Below are positions 1-5,995 of a DNA stretch of 27,086 nucleotides, in pieces. The DNA is from JBEEMU01 sp043778315. GTDB taxonomy: Bacteria; Bacteroidota; Bacteroidia; Chitinophagales; Saprospiraceae. The stretch spans positions 1 to 27,086 of the forward strand of contig JAYWGJ010000225.1 of NCBI GenBank assembly GCA_043778315.1, written 5' to 3'. A program made the position numbers and the translations under genes. The notes beneath the pieces were generated by a model. That model saw nothing but the letters and a program-made list of their open reading frames with translations. It was not told the origin of the DNA and searched no databases. Positions within the stretch are counted from its first letter, which is position 1. Every line of letters starts with the position of its first letter.

Positions 1-1272
1 CGCCTCCAAACGACCTCCTTTATTGGCAGCAAAAAGGAAATTGATGCGGTCTATACCCGTTGCACTTAGCTCCGCGAGTTCGGTTATCTGCACATTAAAT
101 ACCGCGTAAGGCATCGATAACGGGCGCAACATTGCGTGTACTTTCTCCTCAAAATCAGGAATTTGCGCCTTGCGGCGCGTAGATAATTCGGCGGCTTTGC
201 TGCGTAGGTCGGCGGCTTGCAGCTCCAACCCTTTTTGCAATTGCTCGATAGTTCCCGATAGGTCGGCGAAGCCGTCGGTTTTCTGTGCGAGTTCGTTGCG
301 CAAAGCAATTAATTCTGCAACCTCGGTGAGTTGATGCTTTTTTTGCAATTTATACAACACATTCAAGCGGTCTTGAAGCTCCATAATGCGCTCGGGGTCA
401 AACTCGGTATCTTCTATGATTCCGCCCAAATCGCTGCCTAATTCCTGCAAATCAATCCGCGCCGCTTCCAGGCGTTCGTAAATTTCGGGCAACGCTTTAT
501 GGTACTGTTTCACCGCCGCGACGTGCTGCGCTACGCTCCGCAAACCGCCCACAATCGCTTGTTCGTTTTCGGTCAGTGCGTCGTGTGCGGCTGCTAAATT
601 TTGCTTGATATTTTCGGCATTCGATAGCGTTTTTAGCTCTGCTTCCAATTCCTCTTGCTCGCCGATTTGCAGATTTGCCTCAGTGAGTTCGTTGAGTTGA
701 AACAACATAAACTCCATTTCTTTCGCACCGCTTTTGCTTTGCGCAATGAGCGCGTCGAGTTTTCGGCGGTCGGCGGCGAAGCGTTTATACGCCGTTTCAT
801 ACACAGGCAGCAGCGCGTGATTGCCCGCGAGCGCGTCAATCATGCGCAACTGAAACGACACATTATGTATATCGAGACTATCAAATTGCTGATGCAAATC
901 GATGAGCGCGCCCGTTAGTTGCTTCACTACGCCGAGTTGCGCGGGCGTGTCATTGATAAACGCACGGCTTTTGCCCGTCGTATTTATTTCGCGACGGATA
1001 ACGAGTTCGGGTTCGTAATCCAATTCGTTATCATCAAAAAATGTCTTTAAATCATAGTTTTTTATATCAAAAAACGCTTCTACTACGCATTTTTCGTCCA
1101 AATTGTACAAAACCTTAGTGTCGGCGCGTTCGCCCATGATGAGGTTGAGCGCGCCTAAAAGTATAGATTTGCCCGCGCCCGTTTCGCCCGTGATGATGGT
1201 CAAATTATTAGAAAAATCAATATTTACTTTTTCTATAATCGCATAATTGCGAATATGTAATCGTGTGAGCAT
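1..1272 (-). CDS. recN: DNA repair protein RecN (C-terminal part beyond window)
   Basis: RecN is an SMC-like ATPase that acts in recombinational repair of double-strand breaks in the cytoplasm. The reading frame opens with ATG at 1272 and runs unbroken off the left edge, giving 424 codons of a family usually about 550 residues long. The N-terminus MLTRLHIRNYAIIEKV, the Walker A motif GETGAGKS (residues 29-36) and DLHQQFDSLDIHN (Q-loop region) are typical of RecN. A long Glu/Leu/Ala-rich coiled-coil region follows, and the visible end, FLFAANKGGRLEA, is the segment just before the ABC signature. Signature, Walker B and the C-terminal ATPase half lie outside the window. A Bacteroidota-type promoter lies 45-75 bases upstream. 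Identification is firm; only completeness is unknown. Confidence 0.95.
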   Translation of the reverse strand, partial: MLTRLHIRNYAIIEKVNIDFSNNLTIITGETGAGKSILLGALNLIMGERADTKVLYNLDEKCVVEAFFDIKNYDLKTFFDDNELDYEPELVIRREINTTGKSRAFINDTPAQLGVVKQLTGALIDLHQQFDSLDIHNVSFQLRMIDALAGNHALLPVYETAYKRFAADRRKLDALIAQSKSGAKEMEFMLFQLNELTEANLQIGEQEELEAELKTLSNAENIKQNLAAAHDALTENEQAIVGGLRSVAQHVAAVKQYHKALPEIYERLEAARIDLQELGSDLGGIIEDTEFDPERIMELQDRLNVLYKLQKKHQLTEVAELIALRNELAQKTDGFADLSGTIEQLQKGLELQAADLRSKAAELSTRRKAQIPDFEEKVHAMLRPLSMPYAVFNVQITELAELSATGIDRINFLFAANKGGRLEA

Positions 1273-1316
1273 GATTTACTTTTTGATGGATTTACTTTAT
1301 TTTATTGACTAAAACA

Positions 1317-1346
1317 CAAAATTACAGTATTTTTTAAAATTCAAAA
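1317..1346 (-). promoter_or_regulatory. Putative recN promoter (-33/-7 type)
   Basis: On the minus strand TTTTG (1342-1346) is followed after 17 bases by TAATTTTG (1317-1324), matching the Bacteroidota TTTG / TAnnTTTG pattern. It lies 45 bases upstream of the recN ATG in a very AT-rich gap. Confidence 0.55.
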
Positions 1347-1468
1347 CAATTTGTTTAATTTTTATTTAAAATACTTTTCGGCGCGGCTATTTTCGATGCT
1401 ATTTTATTGTAAAATAAAAGCCTTTTGTAGCTGATATAAACGCGAAAATCACACCAAAGCGAAATAAA

Positions 1469-1500
1469 TTGTAGCTATTCATATTTTTTAATTAATTTTG
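1469..1500 (+). promoter_or_regulatory. Putative promoter of the T9SS hydrolase gene
   Basis: TTG (1469-1471) and TAATTTTG (1493-1500) are separated by 21 bases, and a leader of about 35 bases follows to the ATG at 1543. The octamer TTGTAGCT occurs twice here (1425-1432 and 1469-1476), the second copy overlapping the -33 box. AT-rich surroundings make chance matches possible. Confidence 0.4.
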
Positions 1501-1542
1501 AGGATTAATTTTATAATTGTAACTTAAACTTAATTCATAAAA

Positions 1543-2916
1543 ATGAAAAAATTATTTACTGCATTATTGGCGATAAGCATCGCTACCGTCGCTCTCGCGC
1601 AAAACTATCCTATCGGTCACGTCACCAAAGACTACATCGACGGTGCGCGCAGCAACCGAACTATACAAACGGAGGTTTATTTTCCTGCTACCGCAGCAGG
1701 CGACAGCTCGGCGACGGTGCAGTGCGTAGCGGGTCAGTTCCCGACTTTGGTGTTCGGTCACGGCTTCGTGATGGCGTGGGACAGATACGATTATCTATGG
1801 AAATACTTTGTGGCAAAAGGCTATGTATGTGTATTTCCGCGCACGGAGGGCAACGCCTTATCTACAAGTCACCCGAATTTCGGTGCGGATTTGCGCTACC
1901 TCGCCGACCTTTTTGGTACAAAATTAAACACTCGTCCAGGTTTGTTTACAGGTCGTTTGACGACAAAAGTAGCTATGATGGGTCACTCGATGGGCGGCGG
2001 CTCCACCTTTTTGGGGGCTAAAAATAATACGCAAATAGCCACAACTGTCACTTTTGCAGCAGCACAAACTAACCCGACCTCTACGGGCGCAGCTAAAAAT
2101 GTGAACGTTCCGACCTTAATTATCGCAGGCGGGGCAGATTGCGTATCGCCACCAGCTACCAACCAAAAATTAATGTACGACTCTACTGCTGCACCTATAA
2201 AATGGTATTTGGAGTTGAAACAAGGTACGCATTGCAATTTTGCGAGTCAGGGTTCGGTCTGCGAATTTGGTCAGATGGGGACTTGCGGCACACTGCCGCG
2301 CACGACGCAAAATACACGCGTAGTAAACCTCATCGCGCCTTGGCTCAACTACTATTTGAAAGGTACTTGTGGCGAATGGCAACGATTTAAAGACAGCGTG
2401 AGCGCGAATGTAGCGAACACCAATATCACTAAAACATCGCAGGGCGAACCAACAATTCCGACCGTTTCGGTGGCAGGAAGTGGCAGTACGCTTACCGCAA
2501 CGGGCGCGAACATCAGCACTTATGCGTGGAGCAACGCCGCGACGACGGCAAGTACGACGGTCGCGGGTAGCGGAACGTACACCGTGACGGTCACGAATAC
2601 GGCTACGGGCTGCACGGCGAGTGCTGCGTATATTTTTGTAGGCGCGTACAATAAGCAGGTTTTTAGCAATATCGAGTTGTTCCCGAACCCGTCGCATAGC
2701 GCGCCTACGCTCCAAATCGCAACGCCACAAGAAACTGATTTACAGTTGATTATGACGAGTATCGATGGTAAAATATTGTACCAAAATAATTATACCAAAC
2801 AAAGCAGTATTTCTTTGGTTTTGCCAACCGACGCGCTGCCCGAAGGCGTTTATTTCATCAACGTACAAACCGACGCAGGCAAATGGACGGGACGTTGGGT
2901 GAAAGTGGCGCAATAA
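1543..2916 (+). CDS. T9SS-exported alpha/beta hydrolase, cutinase/PETase-like
   Basis: Secreted serine hydrolase. Residues 1-20 are a Sec signal peptide (MKKLFTALLA..., cleavage near ALAQ). The alpha/beta-hydrolase domain spans about residues 25-285. The nucleophile motif is GHSMGGGS with Ser149; the likely acid is Asp199 in GGADCVSPP; the likely His is His230 in LKQGTHCNF. The GHSMGGG elbow, the acid loop followed by P-A-T, and WYLEL...TH resemble the cutinase/PETase and dienelactone-hydrolase branch; the N-terminal EVYFPA segment also recalls PAF-acetylhydrolase or chlorophyllase relatives. Residues 303-366 form a Thr/Ser-rich Ig-like linker with YTVTVT. Residues 376-457 are a type A T9SS sorting domain (ELFPNPS at the start, GVYFINV and GRWVKV at the end), so the enzyme should cross the outer membrane and be released or surface-anchored. 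It is Cys-rich. The natural ester substrate cannot be told from sequence. coaD starts 25 bases downstream, so read-through is likely. Confidence 0.9.
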   Translation: MKKLFTALLAISIATVALAQNYPIGHVTKDYIDGARSNRTIQTEVYFPATAAGDSSATVQCVAGQFPTLVFGHGFVMAWDRYDYLWKYFVAKGYVCVFPRTEGNALSTSHPNFGADLRYLADLFGTKLNTRPGLFTGRLTTKVAMMGHSMGGGSTFLGAKNNTQIATTVTFAAAQTNPTSTGAAKNVNVPTLIIAGGADCVSPPATNQKLMYDSTAAPIKWYLELKQGTHCNFASQGSVCEFGQMGTCGTLPRTTQNTRVVNLIAPWLNYYLKGTCGEWQRFKDSVSANVANTNITKTSQGEPTIPTVSVAGSGSTLTATGANISTYAWSNAATTASTTVAGSGTYTVTVTNTATGCTASAAYIFVGAYNKQVFSNIELFPNPSHSAPTLQIATPQETDLQLIMTSIDGKILYQNNYTKQSSISLVLPTDALPEGVYFINVQTDAGKWTGRWVKVAQ

Positions 2917-2941
2917 AATAACCATATAACACCTATTATTT

Positions 2942-3406
2942 ATGCAAAGAATAGCTGTATTTCCAGGGTCGTTTGACCCGATTACACGCGGACACGCCGA
3001 TTTGATACGGCGCGCCGTGCCGCTTTTTGATAAAATTATTATCGCTATTGGGCAAAACAGCCAAAAAAAATTCCTTTTTTCGCTCGAGCAACGGCTCGCG
3101 TGGCTACGCGAGTGTTTTGCCGATGAGCCGAAAATAGCGGTTGATGCCTTCGAGGGTTTGACGGCGCATTATTGCGCTACCGTCGAGGCGCGCTACTTGG
3201 TGCGCGGCTTGCGCAACGCCTCCGATTTTGACTACGAAAAAACAATTTCGCAACTCAATAATATAGTGGGCGGCGGCTTAGAAACGGTTTTTTTGATTTC
3301 AGAGCCGCAGTATTCGCATATTAGCAGTACGATTGTTCGCGAACTGATTAAGGGCGGCGGCGACGTGCGCCCGTTCGTTCCCGAAGAGGTCGTCATAAAA
3401 TTATAA
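2942..3406 (+). CDS. coaD: Phosphopantetheine adenylyltransferase
   Basis: CoaD transfers AMP from ATP to 4'-phosphopantetheine, the penultimate step of coenzyme A synthesis in the cytoplasm. The protein has 154 residues, the usual family size. It shows the nucleotidyltransferase signature at the start (AVFPGSFDPITRGH, with the TxGH motif at 15-18), RGLRNASDFDYE (88-99) and ISSTIVRE (127-134), all typical of CoaD. ATG is the only sensible start because the catalytic motif begins at residue 4. It lies 25 bases after the T9SS hydrolase with no promoter visible in the gap, so it may be transcribed from the hydrolase promoter. A strong terminator follows. Confidence 0.97.
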   Translation: MQRIAVFPGSFDPITRGHADLIRRAVPLFDKIIIAIGQNSQKKFLFSLEQRLAWLRECFADEPKIAVDAFEGLTAHYCATVEARYLVRGLRNASDFDYEKTISQLNNIVGGGLETVFLISEPQYSHISSTIVRELIKGGGDVRPFVPEEVVIKL

Positions 3407-3423
3407 GCAAGAAGTTAAAAAAA

Positions 3424-3457
3424 GCGCAATTATCCAATCGGATAGTTGCGCTTTTTT
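3424..3457 (+). terminator. Rho-independent terminator after coaD
   Basis: A 12-bp stem (GCGCAATTATCC with GGATAGTTGCGC, one G-U pair) closes a 4-base AATC loop and is followed by six T. An A-run precedes the stem, so it may work in both directions. Confidence 0.92.
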
Positions 3458-3484
3458 ATTTCTAAGAATCGAAGAAAAAATATT

Positions 3485-3514
3485 TTTGTAATTAAAAAAC
3501 TTATTCTACCTTTG
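3485..3514 (+). promoter_or_regulatory. Promoter of the FTR1 permease gene
   Basis: TTTG (3485-3488), an 18-base spacer and TACCTTTG (3507-3514) form a clean Bacteroidota -33/-7 pair 48 bases upstream of the ATG at 3563. It sits just after the coaD terminator, so this gene is a separate transcription unit. Confidence 0.7.
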
Positions 3515-3562
3515 TGTTTAGAAATAGTCTAAATAATTTAAAACATACCTGTAAAAAACAAA

Positions 3563-4288
3563 ATGGATATTTTTAGTTTTATCAAACCGTTTCTGATTAC
3601 GCTGCGCGAAGGCTTCGAGGCGGCGTTAATCATTGGCATATTATATACTTATATTGCCAAAAAGCAAGAAAATAGTACCGAAAACGACGGCAGTTTGCGC
3701 ATGATTTGGGCAGGCGTAGGAGTTGCGGCTGTACTGAGCGTGATTTTTGGCGTAGTTTTGGCAGTAGTGCAAGCGAGTATTCCTGAAGAATACGGCGAAC
3801 TGATGGAAGGAATGCTGATGTTCTTATCCGCCATTTTGTTATTTTATATGATATTTTGGCTCAATCATTCGGCGTTGAGCCGCGAGCTGAAATCGGCAGT
3901 CGATACGGCGGCTACGCCCGTTATGGGTGTGTTTTTGGTGTCGTTTACCTCCGTATTGCGCGAAGGCGTAGAAACAACGCTGTTTTTACATTCGGCGCAA
4001 GACAAAACCATACTTTCGTGGTTGGGCGTGATTTTCGGCTTGGCGGCAGCGGCAGGTATCGGCTACCTGATATTTGCGCGTGGCAGCAAAATGCCAATGA
4101 AACAGTTGTTTTCGTGGACTTCTATTCTGCTTGTTATTTTCGCGGCGTTTATGGTTTTTGTTGGCTGTAAAGCAACGGGCAAATTCTTTTTTGGCGACGA
4201 AATACCAATGTGGCTTAATGTGGTGCGTAGTATTTTGGGCGTTGTGGTGCTTGGTTTTGGCTACAATTTATGGCGTAAACAGCAGTAA
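3563..4288 (+). CDS. FTR1-family iron permease
   Basis: Inner-membrane iron permease of the FTR1/EfeU (OFeT) family. The protein has 241 residues and about seven hydrophobic helices. It carries the two hallmark REGxE motifs, REGFE at 15-19 and REGVE at 133-137, which in the family bind ferric iron in the membrane. Hydrophobic segments lie at about 5-30, 48-70, 83-101, 116-140, 151-171, 184-201 and 217-234. Unlike E. coli efeUOB, no EfeO/EfeB-like or multicopper-oxidase partner is adjacent. The gene stands alone between its own promoter and a strong terminator. In other systems such permeases are iron-regulated, but I see no clear Fur box. Family call is firm; iron as substrate is inferred from the family. 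Confidence 0.93.
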   Translation: MDIFSFIKPFLITLREGFEAALIIGILYTYIAKKQENSTENDGSLRMIWAGVGVAAVLSVIFGVVLAVVQASIPEEYGELMEGMLMFLSAILLFYMIFWLNHSALSRELKSAVDTAATPVMGVFLVSFTSVLREGVETTLFLHSAQDKTILSWLGVIFGLAAAAGIGYLIFARGSKMPMKQLFSWTSILLVIFAAFMVFVGCKATGKFFFGDEIPMWLNVVRSILGVVVLGFGYNLWRKQQ

Positions 4289-4314
4289 TTACTATAGAGT
4301 TAGCATTAATTATA

Positions 4315-4366
4315 AAAAACATCACAGCTACTTGCGATAAGTAGTTGTGATGTTTTTAGTTTTTTG
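4315..4366 (+). terminator. Rho-independent terminator after the FTR1 gene
   Basis: A 19-bp stem (arms 4315-4333 and 4339-4357, one G-U pair) closes a 5-base loop GCGAT. T-rich DNA follows through 4365, and an A-run lies on the 5' side. Confidence 0.92.
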
Positions 4367-4374
4367 TACTTTTG
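4345..4374 (+). promoter_or_regulatory. Possible promoter of the ExbB-like gene
   Basis: TTG (4345-4347) and TACTTTTG (4367-4374) are separated by 19 bases. The -33 box would overlap the 3' arm of the preceding terminator. The -7 box lies 51 bases before the ATG at 4425. Confidence 0.45.
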
Positions 4375-4424
4375 AGAGTACTTTGGCTTTCGCCTAATAA
4401 GAAATTAATAGTTCAATAAAAATT

Positions 4425-5879
4425 ATGGAAGTTATCATTATTGTCATCATCATCTTGATACAAATATACAGTTTTATCCGCACGCGATTGAGTATAAAAC
4501 GGTTGGAGCAGAGTTTTCCGAGCGGCGAAGGCTATCAATCGTTGCGGTGCAGCGTTGCCGATGAGGTGCTGCTCGGCGGACAAGTAGATGCCGTTTTGAA
4601 CGATGTGCAGGCAGGACGTATGCCCGAAACGCATTTTATGTTGGCACAAACGCCCGTGTCGCTTATTCGCGCAAATGCGGCTCGTGATACGATGTTCGGT
4701 ACGCTGACGTATAATATTAATAAATATATATTGCGTTGCCGCTCCGTCGCGCCCGATTTCGAAACCGTAGAGCATATTGTGGAGCGCGAATACCAACAAC
4801 TGAAAAGCGATATAGAAGAAACGATGACCGTTCCGTTGTACCTCGGTTTGCTCGGGACGCTCGCGGGCATCGTGATTGGCTTGTGGAAAATAGACCTCAA
4901 AGGCGACTTATCTAACATAGAAACGCTGCTTTCGGGCGTAAAATGGGCGATGATTGCGAGCGCAATGGGTTTATTATTGACGACGCTCAACTCCTCGTGG
5001 TTTTATCGTCGCGCCGCGCAAGTCACCGCAACGAACAAAAATCGGTTTTATACATTCCTACAAACCGAATTGTTGCCTGCCGCTACGGAAACCGACCTCG
5101 CGGCGGTCGTTTTAAATATGCAAAAAAATTTGGACTTATTTAATACCCGTTTTAAAGATAATATCGTTGGTTTTGACCAATCTATGTCCTCCGTTTTTGA
5201 GAATACAAAAGTGCAGCGCGACTTCCTCAAACGCTTGGAAGAAGTGGATTACCAGAAAATTGTACAAGGCAATATCGAGGTATTTAGTAAGATGCAAGGC
5301 GCGGTCGACCAGTTCGATAAATTCGCCAATTATATGACTTCGCTTAACGCTAATCTCCAAATTGCCAATTCCCTTTCGGGCAAAATGGACGCGCTTGCTA
5401 CTCGCGCCGACGAAGCAGGACTAAGTTTTGGCAAAGTAGCCAGTGAAATTGATGCGCGGCTCAATACTTCCAACGAATTACTTTTATTTCTAAAATCGCA
5501 TTTCTCGGAACTCGACGAGCGTAAATCTATTGTCGCGAAAGCGATAATTCAATTTGACGACTTCTTGAATAAATCGTTTCAGCAACTCGAGCAAACGACC
5601 ATCGAGCGCAGCGTCGCCATCAAAGACAATGCCTTAAAACAAGAAAATTTGATGATTGATGCGCTCCGCGCTAATCGCGGACAGTTCGCGCAGTTGGAAA
5701 ATCTGCAACCGATAAAAGAACAAATGAATTTGCTGTTTCAGCAAACGGTCGCGCTTCGTACTTCGCTCGAGAGTGTAGATGAACTACTCAAAACCACCAA
5801 TTTGACGCTACAAAACGCGACGAATGAAGGCAACCCGAATAATATTTTTGTAAAAATAAAAAGACTTTTCGGTAAATAA
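4425..5879 (+). CDS. Orphan MotA/TolQ/ExbB-like protein with long coiled tail
   Basis: A 484-residue membrane protein with the three-helix layout of ExbB/TolQ proton-channel subunits. A first TM helix sits at the very N-terminus (2-18), a cytoplasmic stretch at 19-134, then TM2 (about 135-156) and TM3 (about 173-194). TM2 contains GLLGTLAGIVIG with Thr145 in the position of the conserved channel Thr. TM3 contains ASAMGLLLT, where ExbB usually has ATAxGL, so Ser179 replaces that Thr. Residues 225-470 are a polar, probably mostly helical and coiled-coil tail, much longer than in ExbB or TolQ and reminiscent of the tail of ZorA from Zorya systems. No ExbD/TolR/MotB/ZorB partner is adjacent; the flanks are an iron permease and mutS. 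The topology and family likeness are visible; ion conduction and any role in energising or mechanical signalling are inference. Confidence 0.75.
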   Translation: MEVIIIVIIILIQIYSFIRTRLSIKRLEQSFPSGEGYQSLRCSVADEVLLGGQVDAVLNDVQAGRMPETHFMLAQTPVSLIRANAARDTMFGTLTYNINKYILRCRSVAPDFETVEHIVEREYQQLKSDIEETMTVPLYLGLLGTLAGIVIGLWKIDLKGDLSNIETLLSGVKWAMIASAMGLLLTTLNSSWFYRRAAQVTATNKNRFYTFLQTELLPAATETDLAAVVLNMQKNLDLFNTRFKDNIVGFDQSMSSVFENTKVQRDFLKRLEEVDYQKIVQGNIEVFSKMQGAVDQFDKFANYMTSLNANLQIANSLSGKMDALATRADEAGLSFGKVASEIDARLNTSNELLLFLKSHFSELDERKSIVAKAIIQFDDFLNKSFQQLEQTTIERSVAIKDNALKQENLMIDALRANRGQFAQLENLQPIKEQMNLLFQQTVALRTSLESVDELLKTTNLTLQNATNEGNPNNIFVKIKRLFGK

Positions 5880-5937
5880 TATTTAATGGGTTTATCCGAA
5901 TTTACATTTTTTTTACGATTTTTATGATAAAAAAACC

Positions 5938-5945
5938 TAATTTTG
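5938..5945 (+). promoter_or_regulatory. Possible -7 box upstream of mutS
   Basis: TAATTTTG lies 50 bases before the TTG start of mutS in a T-rich stretch. No convincing -33 box accompanies it. Confidence 0.35.
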
Positions 5946-5995
5946 CTTTTCTGCTGTCTTTCGCAGTTTTTTAATTTTATAATACTGAATTTCCT

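Noticed and set aside
1400..1416. TATTTTA-TTG-TAAAATA hairpin upstream of the hydrolase
   Set aside because: Pure A/T 7-bp stem in very A/T-rich DNA, easily chance.
2170..2730. 186-codon frame antisense to the T9SS hydrolase
   Set aside because: It is Arg/Ala/Cys-rich with no recognisable motif and lies wholly opposite a gene with clear domains; GCG/CGC-rich codons create such frames.
4425..5879. Zorya defence system
   Set aside because: Only a ZorA-like protein is present. ZorB, ZorC, ZorD or ZorE are absent, and neighbours are an iron permease and mutS.
5951..5972. Attenuator hairpin CTGC...GCAG-TTTTTT in the mutS leader
   Set aside because: Only 4 bp of stem with an 8-base loop; too weak to support.
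5924..5974. ATG 5924 as the mutS start
   Set aside because: It is in the mutS frame, but a TAA at 5972-5974 interrupts it. The 16-codon frame is also crossed by the -7 box.
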